From Prosthecobacter sp. (GTDB lineage Bacteria > Verrucomicrobiota > Verrucomicrobiia > Verrucomicrobiales > Verrucomicrobiaceae): 60,525 nt of DNA. The stretch is taken from the NCBI GenBank assembly GCA_017853885.1, contig JAFMIR010000023.1, positions 1 through 60,525 of the forward strand. The letters are read 5' to 3'. The notes beneath the pieces were generated by a model. That model was not told where the DNA came from and did no database searches. It saw only the letters and a list, made by a program, of their open reading frames with translations. Positions 1 through 9,610 of the stretch are shown here, in pieces (position 1 is the stretch's first letter; each line of letters starts with the position of its first letter). The translations under genes and the position numbers were made by a program.

Positions 1-481
1 ACGACCCCACCGTGTCGAAGGTGCCCGCGCCGCCATCCGCAGGCAGCTCGTTCACACGCAAATCCACGCCGAGCAAATCACGGATCGTGTTCTTGTATTC
101 GCGCCGGTTCAGCCGCCGCATCGTGATTTTGCCACCGCTGTCGCTCAGCACTGCGCGAGCCGTCACGAGCATGCGCGAGAGGTCATCGAGGAACTCCGTC
201 TTCGCCGCCGGATCTGGCTGTTTTTCATCCTCCGGCGGCATGTCGCCCGAGTTGATCGAGTTCAGCACCTTTTGCCACAGATCGGCTTTTTCGACCGTGT
301 CCACGTTGAAGGCGATGTCATCCAGCCGCACCTTGCCCTTCTGCTTCTCGGTGTTGTGGCAGCCCAGGCAGTTGTCTTTGAAAAAAGCGCGGTGTTTGGC
401 GTCGAGAGTGGCTTGTGGCGTCTCGGCGAAGGCGGCGGAGGCAAACAGCAGTGGAGTGATAGAGTAGCGGAGTAATGCCAT
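1..481 (-). CDS. DUF1592-family c-type cytochrome-like protein (N-terminal part; C-terminus outside window)
   Basis: This is the first 160 codons of a protein running off the left edge. A hydrophobic N-terminus ending near AFA (residue 19) looks like a Sec signal peptide, so the protein should be exported. A CxxCH haem c motif lies at residues 38-42. It is followed by the [11 protein letters not shown] stretch and the [12 protein letters not shown] motif that opens the DUF1587 segment of planctomycete/verrucomicrobial DUF1592 proteins. The complete protein at 1853-4507 carries the same landmarks, so the two are paralogues. It lies 92 bases downstream of the DUF1552 gene on the same strand and is probably co-transcribed with it. 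The family's biochemical role is not established; an electron-transfer function is inferred only from the haem motif. Confidence 0.85.
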   Translation of the reverse strand, partial: MALLRYSITPLLFASAAFAETPQATLDAKHRAFFKDNCLGCHNTEKQKGKVRLDDIAFNVDTVEKADLWQKVLNSINSGDMPPEDEKQPDPAAKTEFLDDLSRMLVTARAVLSDSGGKITMRRLNRREYKNTIRDLLGVDLRVNELPADGGAGTFDTVGS

Positions 482-573
482 GGGCAGACTTAAGTATTGG
501 ATGCGGGTGAGGTGTCGATGGTTGGTCAGAAGCGCATTACTCCATGACTCCATCACTCCATTCCCCGCGTTGA

Positions 574-1848
574 TCACGCTTGAAGTTCCTTCACCACCCC
601 TGAGCTATCGCCGTGGCGTTCGGCTGGGACGCCCAGGCCGTGGAGCATCGTCAGCCACACGTTGCAAAGCGGTGTGTCCTTTGGGAGCACAAGATGCTGA
701 CCAAGTTTCAGTTTCGCACCGCCGCCGGTAAGCACGGTGGGGCAGTTGTCGAGGTAGTGGATCGTGCGGATGTTGCTGCCATAGGCGAGCGCGACGTGGT
801 CAAATAAACTCGTACCATCGGCCTCCTTCATGGCTTTCAGCTTGTCGATGAGCCCAGCGAGCAGCTCACTTTGCGTCGCGTCACGCTTCTGCGAGGCCGC
901 CATGCGATCGCCGGGCGAGTAATGGCTCATGTCGTGTGGCGCGACTTTGATGTCGAGACTCTGCAACAGCGTGCCAACCGGCTGACGATACGTCAGCACA
1001 CGTGTGCTGTCCGTCTGCAGCGCGGCGACGATGAGGTCATACATCACCTTGATCTCCTCCTTGCCTGCGAGGCCCGGTTTTGGCTCCGCGACAGGCGATT
1101 TGGCCTTCGGCACGCTCAGCCATTGCTCGTCCTTGCCGAGTCGCACCTCGATGTCGCGGATGCTTTGGAAATACTCGTCGAGCTTGTCGATGTCGGTCTT
1201 CGTGAGGCCATTTTGCAGGCGTTTCGCGTCCTCCAGCACCGCGTCGAGCACGCTGCGCTTCTGCGCGAGCATCGCCTGACGTTCGCTCAGCGGCGTCGTT
1301 TCATTTGAAAACAGCCGGTGAAAAGCCGCGACGGGGTTTTCCACCCCCGCCACCGGTTTCCCGCGAAGATCCCAGGCGAGCGATAGGCCGGGACCGTGGC
1401 CAGAATTCTGTGCATCGGGTGTGTTGAGCTGGATCGAGGCATAGCGCGTGTCTTTGCCAAGATGCGCCGCCGCCACCTGATCCGCGCTGATGCTGTTGTG
1501 AAAGCTCTGGCCAGGCTCCGCGTAACGATTCGCCCCCGTGAGCCAGAACGTGCTGCCCCAGTGCGCCTCGTTAGCGAACTTGTTCGAGCAACCCTGCACC
1601 ACCGTGATGTCCTTCTGATGCCGCGCGAGCGGCTTCAACCCCTCCGACAACTCCCACGCCGCGCCGGTCTTTTTCACATCCGGAAACCACGTCTCATTCG
1701 TCACCCCCCAGCCAAAGCCGAGGAAGACCATGCGGTTCGGCGGCGCAGCGGTTTTGGGAGCCGCGAAGGCTCTAAAACCCATCGACTCCAGCGCAGGCAA
1801 AGTGATCAGAGCGGTGGAACTGCGGAGGAAATGGCGGCGGGTTTTCAT
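574..1848 (-). CDS. DUF1552 family protein, Tat-exported
   Basis: This 424-residue protein belongs to the DUF1552 family, which in Planctomycetes and Verrucomicrobia is regularly paired with DUF1592 cytochromes. It opens with a twin-arginine signal (RRHFLRS, residues 4-10) and a hydrophobic stretch, so it should be exported folded. The ATG at 1848 was chosen because it places the Tat motif at the N-terminus and sits 4 bases after the upstream DUF1592 stop; a longer frame upstream lies inside that gene. The fold is reported as alkaline-phosphatase/sulfatase-like in related families, but no formylglycine cysteine motif is visible here. The function is unknown; the tight linkage suggests a partner of the cytochrome. 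Confidence 0.88.
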   Translation of the reverse strand: MKTRRHFLRSSTALITLPALESMGFRAFAAPKTAAPPNRMVFLGFGWGVTNETWFPDVKKTGAAWELSEGLKPLARHQKDITVVQGCSNKFANEAHWGSTFWLTGANRYAEPGQSFHNSISADQVAAAHLGKDTRYASIQLNTPDAQNSGHGPGLSLAWDLRGKPVAGVENPVAAFHRLFSNETTPLSERQAMLAQKRSVLDAVLEDAKRLQNGLTKTDIDKLDEYFQSIRDIEVRLGKDEQWLSVPKAKSPVAEPKPGLAGKEEIKVMYDLIVAALQTDSTRVLTYRQPVGTLLQSLDIKVAPHDMSHYSPGDRMAASQKRDATQSELLAGLIDKLKAMKEADGTSLFDHVALAYGSNIRTIHYLDNCPTVLTGGGAKLKLGQHLVLPKDTPLCNVWLTMLHGLGVPAERHGDSSGVVKELQA

Positions 1849-1852
1849 GGAG

Positions 1853-4507
1853 CTACTTCGTGTGGAATTCTTTGCTACTGACCAGCGCGTGAATGAACTC
1901 GCGCATCGCGAGGTCTTTTTTACCGGCTTGGTTGATGATGCCATCGATCAACGGCTCGTCGCGGAATCCGATGGGCCTTCCTAGAGCGAACTCGATCAAG
2001 GCTTCGCTGAAGCTACGGGCGAAGGCATTGGACTTGCTGGCGATGATGTCGCGGAGAGCAAAGAAGTCGGTAAAGGACGGACCTTTGAAGAAGGTGGCTG
2101 CGGGCTGAATGGGCCAGCGCTTGGTGCTCTTGGGGTCGGGTTTGCCGTTGGCGTCGAGGGCGGTGTAGCTGTCCTCGGTGCGCCATTGGCCGGCGGCATC
2201 GAAGTTTTCCAAACCGAAGCCGATGGGATCGATCTTGCGATGGCAACTGGCGCACTGCGGGTCCTCTTGATGCGCGAGCAAGCGCTCCTGCGTGGTGAGC
2301 ACCTTGCCCGCGAGTCGCGTGATGGCGGGCACATTGGCAGGTGCGGGCGGAGGTGGATCGTGCAGGAGCTTGCGCAGCACCCAAGCGCCGCGCTCAACAG
2401 GGCTGGTGCGCTCGCCGTTGCCGCCCATGAAATGAATGGCAGCCATGCCGAGCAAGCCACCACGCGGCGAGCCCTTTGGCAGAGACACCTTTTCGTAGCC
2501 TTCGCCCTTCACGCCGTGGATGCCGTAGTAGTGGGCGAGCACGCGATTGATGATGACGTAGTCGGCTTTGAGCAGATCACGCAGGCTGGCGCTGTGCTTC
2601 AGGATGTGAGCGATGGTTTCGTGGATCTCGCCTTTGGCGGCGACCTTCGTGCCGGTGTCAAAGCGCGGATATAGAGCTCGATTCACCTCAAAGAAATCGA
2701 TGCGATCCAATCCGAGCCATTGATGCACAAAAGCCGTCAGAAAGCCCTCCGAACGTGGATCATCGAGCAGGCGATTGGTTTGTGTAATGAGCACATCGGG
2801 CTTCGAGAGATCACTTTTTCGTAGTTCGACGTCAGGCGGGGCACTCCAGAGGAAATAGGAGAGCCGTGTGGCGAGTTCTTCATGAGTCAAAAAGCGGCGT
2901 TTGTCATCGGGCGATGGCTCAGCCAGATAAAGAAACATCGGCGAGGCCAGCACGACCGATAGCGTCTCCTTCAGCGCGGCCACGGGCTTGTCACCGGCTT
3001 TGCGGCGCACATCGTAGAGGCGCATCAAGCGCTCCACATAGTCCGCCGGTGGCGGGGTGCCGCGAAAGGCCTCGGTGGCGAAGCGCTCGAAGGCTGCATG
3101 CAGTTCGGCAGCGGCGGGCGCGGGCGATTTGTCATCGAGCGGCAGCTTCAGCGCTGCAAAACCGGGCGGTACGGGCTTCGCGGCATTCGACACGCGCTCG
3201 ACCTCGATCCAGTCCACCCACAGCACCAGCTCGGGGCCGATGCCGTTGCGCTTCACGGCCTCAGCCCGTTTGCGATTGCCTTCTTCGTTGGTGTCCCAAC
3301 TGCCTTTTTCGCGGAAGAAGAGCGAGCGATTGTCGCGGCTCAGATTCGCCCGCGTCAGTGTGAGCGGGATCTCGATGGTCTGCGGGTTTTCCATCGTGCC
3401 GGTGATCTCATAAGTGTTCAGCACCTTGCCGGTTCGTGCATGAATGCCGAAATCGAGGAAGCGACGCTCCGCGGGCGCGTCCTTCACCGCGGCGGCTCGC
3501 ACGCGGACGATGTAATCGCCCACCGGCCAGTCAAAAGGCACGAGTAGCTCGATGTAGTTCACATTCAGCTCTGCCGGATGTCGCGTCTGAATGCCGAGAT
3601 ATGCACCACGATCCACGTCAGGCATCTGCGTGTAATACTCGTGATACTTCAACCAACCTGCGCCTAGCGAATCGTTCGCGAGGTCGGCATCGTTCTCGCC
3701 TTTCTTATCAAAGCCAAACGTGCGCGGATTCGGCGCACCGGGAATCCGGGCCCACTCGCGGCGGAAGCGCGACACATTCGGAAACTCCGCACGCAGCTTC
3801 GCGACGATTTCCTTGTTCTCCGGCTTCGCGGCGGCGTCATCGACGGCCTTCACCCACTTCTGCGCACGCTCACGAGCATCGATTTGATACTTCACAAAGT
3901 CCCGCACCTTCGGCGTTGTCGTTTCGCCTTCGTAATGCAGTTTCTTGGTCACGCTCGCCGCGGTTTGCCACGCAAACGCCTCCTCCAGCGCCTCGCGACC
4001 GAGCGCCTGATACTGCTCGATCTGGTTCGCTGACATGAAGAGGTTTGAGCCCACAGTATCAAAGGCCCCCGAGCCACCATCCTGGGGCAACTCCGCCACA
4101 TTGATCTCCACGCCGAGCAGTTCCCGCAGCGTGTTTTTGTATTCGCGACGATTCAGCCGTCGCATGGTAATGACGCCTTTCTGATCCCCCAGAGACCTAC
4201 GGGCCGCGACCATCACATTCGCCAGATCATCGAGGAAGTCGGCCTTCGCAATGCTAGGAGGCTGTTTTTCGTCCTCCGGCGGCATATCACCTGAATTCAT
4301 CGCATTCAGCACCTTCTGCCACTTCTCGGCGATCTCGACATTCGTGATCGCCAACGGCAGGTCATCGACCCGGAACTTCCCTTTCTGCTTCTCCGGCCCG
4401 TGACAGCTCACGCAGTGCTCTTTGAAAAGAGCACGATGTTTCTCCGGCATCGCCGGATCGGCAGCAAGAACAACAGAGGAGAAAAGGAAGACAAGGAGAC
4501 GGCGCAT
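1853..4507 (-). CDS. DUF1592-family c-type cytochrome-like protein (complete)
   Basis: This 884-residue exported protein has the domain order known as DUF1587-DUF1595-DUF1592-DUF1588-DUF1585. A signal peptide is followed by an N-terminal haem c motif CVSCH (residues 32-36), then [12 protein letters not shown] and the [12 protein letters not shown] motif near residue 115. A second motif, CASCH, lies near residue 750 within the DUF1588 part, followed by the [14 protein letters not shown] signature. The extreme C-terminus (VSSKEF) is typical of the DUF1585 end. The protein could therefore carry two haems. It is the first gene of a DUF1592-DUF1552-DUF1592 run and is 4 bases from the next gene. 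The substrate is unknown; polymer or sugar oxidation has been guessed for the family but nothing here proves it. Confidence 0.92.
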   Translation of the reverse strand: MRRLLVFLFSSVVLAADPAMPEKHRALFKEHCVSCHGPEKQKGKFRVDDLPLAITNVEIAEKWQKVLNAMNSGDMPPEDEKQPPSIAKADFLDDLANVMVAARRSLGDQKGVITMRRLNRREYKNTLRELLGVEINVAELPQDGGSGAFDTVGSNLFMSANQIEQYQALGREALEEAFAWQTAASVTKKLHYEGETTTPKVRDFVKYQIDARERAQKWVKAVDDAAAKPENKEIVAKLRAEFPNVSRFRREWARIPGAPNPRTFGFDKKGENDADLANDSLGAGWLKYHEYYTQMPDVDRGAYLGIQTRHPAELNVNYIELLVPFDWPVGDYIVRVRAAAVKDAPAERRFLDFGIHARTGKVLNTYEITGTMENPQTIEIPLTLTRANLSRDNRSLFFREKGSWDTNEEGNRKRAEAVKRNGIGPELVLWVDWIEVERVSNAAKPVPPGFAALKLPLDDKSPAPAAAELHAAFERFATEAFRGTPPPADYVERLMRLYDVRRKAGDKPVAALKETLSVVLASPMFLYLAEPSPDDKRRFLTHEELATRLSYFLWSAPPDVELRKSDLSKPDVLITQTNRLLDDPRSEGFLTAFVHQWLGLDRIDFFEVNRALYPRFDTGTKVAAKGEIHETIAHILKHSASLRDLLKADYVIINRVLAHYYGIHGVKGEGYEKVSLPKGSPRGGLLGMAAIHFMGGNGERTSPVERGAWVLRKLLHDPPPPAPANVPAITRLAGKVLTTQERLLAHQEDPQCASCHRKIDPIGFGLENFDAAGQWRTEDSYTALDANGKPDPKSTKRWPIQPAATFFKGPSFTDFFALRDIIASKSNAFARSFSEALIEFALGRPIGFRDEPLIDGIINQAGKKDLAMREFIHALVSSKEFHTK

Positions 4508-4551
4508 TGGGGCAATTCTACTACGGACAAGCCGCTGATTTTTTCATCTCC

Positions 4552-4573
4552 AGCACGGTTACTTCACCGTGCT
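4552..4573 (-). other. Hairpin over the P450 stop codon
   Basis: AGCACGG (4552-4558) and CCGTGCT (4567-4573) form a perfect 7-bp stem with an 8-base loop spanning the stop codon of the P450 gene. It could end or stabilise that transcript before the DUF1592 gene, but no T-run follows on the minus strand, so a classical intrinsic terminator is not supported. Confidence 0.35.
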
Positions 4574-5706
4574 TCCATCCTGACCACAAGCGAATCGTAG
4601 CCGAGCGTGCGATCGTATTTGACCTCATGTTCGACGCGTTCGGTGGCACGGATGAGGTGGATTCTCTTCACGTGTTCACAGCAGAATTTCAGCAGCGTGC
4701 GCAAGATGAGGCGGGCATGCGGAGCACCCAGACAAAGGTGCGTGCCAAAGCCAAAGCTGAGGTGCGGGTTCGGTTTCCTGTCGAGGCGCACTTCATCGGC
4801 GTGCGGGAAGGCTTTCTCATCCAAATTCGCCGAAGACCAACAAAGGGAGATGCGCTCGCCGGCTTTCACCGTGACACCGTTCACATCGGTATCCTTCGGA
4901 CAGACGCGGCCGATGTGCGTGAGGGGCATGAAGACACGGAAAAACTCCTCACTGGCCAGGGTGATGCGTTTCGGGTCTTCACGGAGATATTCGAGCGCCT
5001 CGGGATGCTCGGCGAGGTAACCGATGGCGCAGGCGATGGTGAGGATGATGGTGTCGCGACCGCCGGCAAAGGCCAGGTTCGCGTAGCCCATGCATTCTTC
5101 ACGCGTGAGCTTGCGACCGCGGTAGTCGGCCTTCACGAGGGCGGAGAAAAAGTCATCGCCGGGATTGGCTTCGACTTCGTCAAACTTCGCGGTGAGGTAG
5201 TCTTCGAGCACGGTGCCTTTCTTGAACTCGCCGTTGGTGACTTTGAAGACGTGGATGCCCCATCCGATCCAGGTGTCGGCCTCTTTTTCGGAGGTGTTGA
5301 GCAGGTAGGTCAGGGCTTTGGATTGAATCGGCAACGCAAAGTCATGCACGATTTCGATGCTCTCGCGCTTCATCGCCTCCTCGAGCATGCCACCGATGAG
5401 GTTTTCGACCTTGGCGATCATCTCGGGCTCTTTTGTGCGAGTGAAAAACGGCTCGGCAATGGCGCGGTAGTCGCCGTGTTCCGGCGGATCGGTCTCGATG
5501 GGAAGCTGGCGCATGCTGCGCACGTCTTCCTCGGAGGGAATCGGCACACGGAAAGGCACGTTCGAGCTGAAGGTCTCCCAATCCTTGGCGGCCTTGCGCA
5601 CATCTTCGTGACGCAGGATCATAGTGATATTTTCCCCGTGAAACGGGCATTGCATCACACCGGCGGAGGCGCGGGCTTCCTTGAAGGAATCGGAAAAGGC
5701 GGGCAT
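4564..5706 (-). CDS. Cytochrome P450
   Basis: This 380-residue soluble bacterial-type P450 has no membrane anchor. It shows the I-helix oxygen-activation motif AGGRDT, an EEFFR stretch fitting the ExxR motif, and the haem-binding loop FGFGTHLCLG with proximal cysteine 325. The HLCLGAPHAR continuation is standard for class I bacterial P450s. It would catalyse a monooxygenation using electrons from a ferredoxin and reductase, but neither is encoded nearby. The flanking genes (DUF1592 cytochrome, sulfatase) give no substrate hint. The length is slightly short for the family (usually about 400) because the N-terminus is short. The substrate is unknown. Confidence 0.93.
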   Translation of the reverse strand: MPAFSDSFKEARASAGVMQCPFHGENITMILRHEDVRKAAKDWETFSSNVPFRVPIPSEEDVRSMRQLPIETDPPEHGDYRAIAEPFFTRTKEPEMIAKVENLIGGMLEEAMKRESIEIVHDFALPIQSKALTYLLNTSEKEADTWIGWGIHVFKVTNGEFKKGTVLEDYLTAKFDEVEANPGDDFFSALVKADYRGRKLTREECMGYANLAFAGGRDTIILTIACAIGYLAEHPEALEYLREDPKRITLASEEFFRVFMPLTHIGRVCPKDTDVNGVTVKAGERISLCWSSANLDEKAFPHADEVRLDRKPNPHLSFGFGTHLCLGAPHARLILRTLLKFCCEHVKRIHLIRATERVEHEVKYDRTLGYDSLVVRMEAR

Positions 5707-5757
5707 GATGCAGAATGACGAGTGGGTTGATGGGCAGCAATCGACGATATTTGCGCT

Positions 5758-7080
5758 TTACTGCTTTTGCCATGGTGTGCGGCCGGCTCGCTGAATGTGT
5801 TGGCGCAGCGCTATGGAAAGTTCGTTGAAGATTTTCGGTGCTCTAGTGGCAACGTTGTTCTTCTCTTGAGGGTCGTTTTGAAGATTGTAAAGCTCCAGCG
5901 GGCTGAAAGGATCGTTTTGCATGAGTTTCCACTCGCCGCGGATGAGCGCTTGGTAATCCTTGCCCCCATATTGACGGCCGCCTTCACGACGCACGAAGTA
6001 GAGATCCCGCGGCTGCGTGATGCTATCGCCTTTCAAGATCGGCACGAGGCTCACGGCATCGAGATCCGTTGAAGACTTGAGGCCAGCGAGTTCCAGGAAA
6101 GTGGGGAAGAGATCGAAGTTGAGGCCTGAGTAATCGCTGCGGCTGCCGGGTTTGACTTGCGCCGGCCACCGCAGCATAAACGGCACGCGCAAACCACCAT
6201 CATAGTGATCCTGCTTTCCGCCACGCCATGGGTCGTTGTTTTGCGCATGCGGCAGGGAGCCACCATTGTCTGCACTAAAGACGACGATGGTGTTTTGCTC
6301 GAAATCGGTGTCTTTGAGCACGTCGAGCACCTTCCCGATGTGGTGATCGAGATGCTCGATGAAGGCAACATTCATCGCCCGCTTCTCATCGAGCTGCGGC
6401 ACACGCTGCTTGACCTTGATGAGCCACTCAGCAGGAGGCTCGATGGGAAAGTGAGGTGCGTTGTAGGCGAGGTAGAGGAAGAAGGGCTTTCCGGCCTTCG
6501 CACGCTCGCGGAGGTAGTCGGCGGCCCAATCGGTAAAAAGCTCCGTGGCATGGCCTTGAGGCTCGATGACCTCGCTATTAAGCCGCATGTAGTTGATGCC
6601 TTGGCGTAGGTGTGTGGTGTAGCTGTCCATCATGTCGCCGAGGAAGCCGTGAAAGTGGTCGAAACCGCGTTCGTTGGGTGTGTTGGGCGATTCGAGGCCT
6701 AGATGCCATTTGCCGATGATGCCGGTGTGATAGCCTGCTTTCTTCAATTCATCCGCCAGCGTGGAGATGCCCGGTTTGAAGTAGCCCCAAGAATCCTCTG
6801 GCTTCGTGCGGATCACGCCCGGCACGCCCACGCGGTCCGCGTAGCGTCCCGTGAGCAAGGCCGCCCGCGAGGGCGAGCACACGGTGCAATTGGCCCGCAT
6901 CGCGGTGAAGAGCATACCTTCGCTGCCGATGCGGTCGATGTTCGGTGTGCGCACATCGGAAGCATGGTAGGCGGAGACATCGCCATAGCCGTGATCATCG
7001 GCTAGGATGATGAGAAAATTCGGCGCTACGGCTGCGAGTGAGCTACCAAGAAGAGAAAAGCAGAGCAAAAGACGTGTCAT
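5758..7080 (-). CDS. Exported sulfatase (formylglycine type)
   Basis: This 440-residue alkaline-phosphatase-superfamily sulfatase has a signal peptide (about residues 1-18). The metal-binding NFLIILADDHGYGD block is at residues 21-34. The sulfatase signature CSPSR has Cys68 as the residue to be converted to formylglycine, followed by LLTGRY. A GKWHLG motif and a DNGG metal-ligand motif lie further on. It should hydrolyse sulfate esters, probably of polysaccharides, in the periplasm or outside the cell. No formylglycine-generating enzyme or anaerobic maturase is in the window. It is 51 bases upstream of the P450 gene on the same strand, with no clear functional link. Confidence 0.94.
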   Translation of the reverse strand: MTRLLLCFSLLGSSLAAVAPNFLIILADDHGYGDVSAYHASDVRTPNIDRIGSEGMLFTAMRANCTVCSPSRAALLTGRYADRVGVPGVIRTKPEDSWGYFKPGISTLADELKKAGYHTGIIGKWHLGLESPNTPNERGFDHFHGFLGDMMDSYTTHLRQGINYMRLNSEVIEPQGHATELFTDWAADYLRERAKAGKPFFLYLAYNAPHFPIEPPAEWLIKVKQRVPQLDEKRAMNVAFIEHLDHHIGKVLDVLKDTDFEQNTIVVFSADNGGSLPHAQNNDPWRGGKQDHYDGGLRVPFMLRWPAQVKPGSRSDYSGLNFDLFPTFLELAGLKSSTDLDAVSLVPILKGDSITQPRDLYFVRREGGRQYGGKDYQALIRGEWKLMQNDPFSPLELYNLQNDPQEKNNVATRAPKIFNELSIALRQHIQRAGRTPWQKQ

Positions 7081-7143
7081 GGGGACCCGAGAACCCAGTC
7101 AACGTGCCGTGAAGATGCAATCCTTTCCGCGAACACGGCAACC

Positions 7144-8649
7144 TCAAGGTTGAACCGACCGCTTCTCTTTTGGTAACCACTGAATTTCGAGGCTTTTGCC
7201 ATCACCCGCAGGCTTCGCACCACCACCGAAGAGATCTCCTGTATCCTTCAGCGTTACAAAGATGAGGAAGCCAAAGAGAGCCAAGGCACACGTCGTCTGC
7301 ACATACTCTAGCAGACGGCCCTGTAGCGGCTTGCGGCGGATGCTTTCGAGTGCGGCCATCGTCATGTGCCCGCCATCGAGCACCGGAAAGGGCAACATAT
7401 TAAGTATGGCAAGGTTGATGTTGAAGACGACGCTGAACCAAAGAACAAGGCGCCAGCCGTCTGGATGCTGGAAGAGCTTGTAATACAAACGGCCAACTCC
7501 AACGGGGCCGCTCATGTGCGCGGGGCTGAGGTCCGACTTCGGCGAGAGGAGCTTCGAAACCAGTGCCCCCATGTGGCGAACGGCATCGCTGATTTGCTCC
7601 ATCGGCGAGGGGCCGGGGTGGATGGTGGTGCGGCGGCCCTCCACATCCCAAGCGATACCAACCATCGGATAGGCTTTTTTGTCGCCGACGTCCTTCATGT
7701 TGTTCTTGTCGGGAATGCGCGGTGTGATGGCGATGGGTATGATTTTACCCTCACGCTCGATATCGAGCTGCACGATTTTCCCAGCTTTGTCTTTGATGTG
7801 ATCCGCAAGATCCCCCATGCTGCGCAGCGGCTGGCCATCGGCACGCATGACGAGGTCGCTAGGCTTTAGGCCGGCCTCAGCAGCGGGGCTGTTAGGCATA
7901 ACTTGGGCCACCATCGGCGTCATTTGGCCCATGAGTCCCACTTCGCGAAGATCAGGACGTTGAAAAATGGAAGCCCACCAAGAGGTCTTTTGCTGCTGGC
8001 CCGTCTCGCTCTCGAATTTGTCCCAGCCTTTCGGATCAACATCGAACTTCAAGAGCCCGGCCTGACCGGCCCGCTCGACTTCAAACGGGATTGTGTCGCC
8101 CTCGCTGGCGACCATGCTCCAGCGCACGCTGTCCACGAGGCCTTCGAAACGCTTCACCGGGTGGCCATCCACGGTTTTGATGACATCCCCGGGGAGCATG
8201 CCCACTTTTGCCGCAGGACTGCCCTGAACTACATGGCCGACGATAGTGGTCGAATGCGATTCACTCTGCGGCTTGCCAAACTGCCACACGGCCACCGCAA
8301 AGACACATGCGAGCAAAAAGCTGAAAAGCGGTCCCGCGAAGGCGACGATGGCTTTGTCGAGCGGCGTAATGGGCGGCAGGTTTTCATGATCCACATCGCC
8401 CTCAAGCCCCCCCATCGGGGCCATTTGAGGCAGCGCGACGAATCCACCGAATGGAATCGTTCCAAGGCCATACTCGACACCATTGAGGGTCTTCTTCCAC
8501 AATGGCTTACCGAACCAGACGTAGAATTTGTCGATCTTCAACCCACGCCAGCGTGCAGCAAGGAAATGGCCCCATTCATGAACCACGATCATGAGATTGA
8601 AAACGAGGACGACCAACAGGAGGGTTCCGATGAAATTGAGGCTTTGCAT
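7144..8649 (-). CDS. rseP: RseP-type site-2 zinc metalloprotease (M50)
   Basis: This 501-residue membrane protease cleaves transmembrane anti-sigma factors or remnant signal peptides within the bilayer. The zinc-binding HEWGH motif lies at residues 24-28 in the first membrane segment. The second active-site motif is the LDGGH sequence in NMLPFPVLDGGH near the C-terminus. Two PDZ-like regions lie between them, one with GSPAAKVGMLPGD and one with NSPAAEAGLKPSD, as in E. coli RseP. The protein is a little longer than E. coli RseP (about 450), mainly through extended loops. Usual neighbours such as dxr or bamA are absent. The start at 8649 puts the catalytic segment in the standard position. Confidence 0.93.
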   Translation of the reverse strand: MQSLNFIGTLLLVVLVFNLMIVVHEWGHFLAARWRGLKIDKFYVWFGKPLWKKTLNGVEYGLGTIPFGGFVALPQMAPMGGLEGDVDHENLPPITPLDKAIVAFAGPLFSFLLACVFAVAVWQFGKPQSESHSTTIVGHVVQGSPAAKVGMLPGDVIKTVDGHPVKRFEGLVDSVRWSMVASEGDTIPFEVERAGQAGLLKFDVDPKGWDKFESETGQQQKTSWWASIFQRPDLREVGLMGQMTPMVAQVMPNSPAAEAGLKPSDLVMRADGQPLRSMGDLADHIKDKAGKIVQLDIEREGKIIPIAITPRIPDKNNMKDVGDKKAYPMVGIAWDVEGRRTTIHPGPSPMEQISDAVRHMGALVSKLLSPKSDLSPAHMSGPVGVGRLYYKLFQHPDGWRLVLWFSVVFNINLAILNMLPFPVLDGGHMTMAALESIRRKPLQGRLLEYVQTTCALALFGFLIFVTLKDTGDLFGGGAKPAGDGKSLEIQWLPKEKRSVQP

Positions 8650-8811
8650 GAGGCGTGGAGGAGGCGGAAACTACCACCCGAGCCTGCAGGTGCAAACCGT
8701 GACGCGATCTTTTGAGTGAAAACCCTCGTTCCAGGGTAGTACCCCATATGTTCATGGCTTAGCATCATTCCCCGTGTTCAACCCTGACAACTGCCGCCAA
8801 TCTTAACCCTC

Positions 8812-9582
8812 ATGCCCCGCCTCAGCTTCCTCTTTCTAACCCTCGCTGCTGCCCTGCTATGCTCCTGCAGGACAGCGAAAAGCGTGGTGGCCTCCGTGCG
8901 TGTGAATCCCTCCTGCTTTCTCACGCACGGCAAGGAACTGAAGGAAGACCGTTCAAAGTCGCCCTTCCTTGGGAACTGGTGGACTCCGGATAAGAAACTT
9001 CAGGCAGCCGCAGCGGAAAAGAGCCAGCTGTATATTGCCCCGGTGCGATTTGATGCCGTGCGCCCCATGCAGAATCACCTCGCGAAGATGGAATTTAGTG
9101 ACAAACGCCGCGAAAAGAAGCTCGAAGAGTTGGCCAAGTATGCCCACAAAAAATTCGTGAGCACCTTCCAAAATGCGAAGCATGCACAGTACTCCGTGGT
9201 GGACGCCCCGTCGAAGGAAGCCATGACGCTAGAACTGCATTTGCTAGAATGGGAACCAAATGCCTTCACCGGTTTCATCGCCCGCGAAACCATTGATTTA
9301 ATCACGTTTCCTGCTGTCGGTGATTTGATCTGGAAACCCATTCGGGCTTGCACAGCCATCGAAGGACGCTTGATCGAACCGAAGAGCGGAAAGCCGGTTT
9401 ATGAGTTTGCGGACAAGGAGGAGGCCAAGACCATCATAGTGATCCCCGTGCAAGAAGCTTATCCTACTGGCCAAGCACGCTTTGCCATCCGTGAGTGGGC
9501 CAAGCAGCTCCAGCTCGTGCTGCACCAAGAACCCCACAAGAAGCCGGTGGATAGCTCACCCATCCAGCTTTGGGGCTTTTAA
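8812..9582 (+). CDS. DUF3313-like lipoprotein
   Basis: This 256-residue predicted lipoprotein has a hydrophobic N-terminus and a lipobox-like LCSC ending at Cys19. The mature part is alpha/beta, with the pattern of DUF3313 lipoproteins: a KSQLYIAPVRFD strand, a central region on the variability of the expressed factor, and a C-terminal helical ARFAIREWAKQLQLVL. DUF3313 proteins are outer-membrane-associated and uncharacterised, so no reaction can be assigned. It is transcribed divergently from rseP across a 162-base gap. That gap holds a small ACCCT/AGGGT inverted repeat (8722-8737) but no convincing promoter. Confidence 0.72.
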   Translation: MPRLSFLFLTLAAALLCSCRTAKSVVASVRVNPSCFLTHGKELKEDRSKSPFLGNWWTPDKKLQAAAAEKSQLYIAPVRFDAVRPMQNHLAKMEFSDKRREKKLEELAKYAHKKFVSTFQNAKHAQYSVVDAPSKEAMTLELHLLEWEPNAFTGFIARETIDLITFPAVGDLIWKPIRACTAIEGRLIEPKSGKPVYEFADKEEAKTIIVIPVQEAYPTGQARFAIREWAKQLQLVLHQEPHKKPVDSSPIQLWGF

Positions 9583-9610
9583 CCCTACTTTGACAGGAGG
9601 AGAGCCTGGG

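Noticed and set aside
4507..5718. Open frame of 403 codons opposite the P450 gene
   Set aside because: The minus strand has all P450 motifs; the plus frame shows no domain.
7139..7152. CAACCTCAAGGTTG palindrome over the rseP stop codon as terminator
   Set aside because: Its 2-base loop is too tight for a normal RNA hairpin and no T-run follows.
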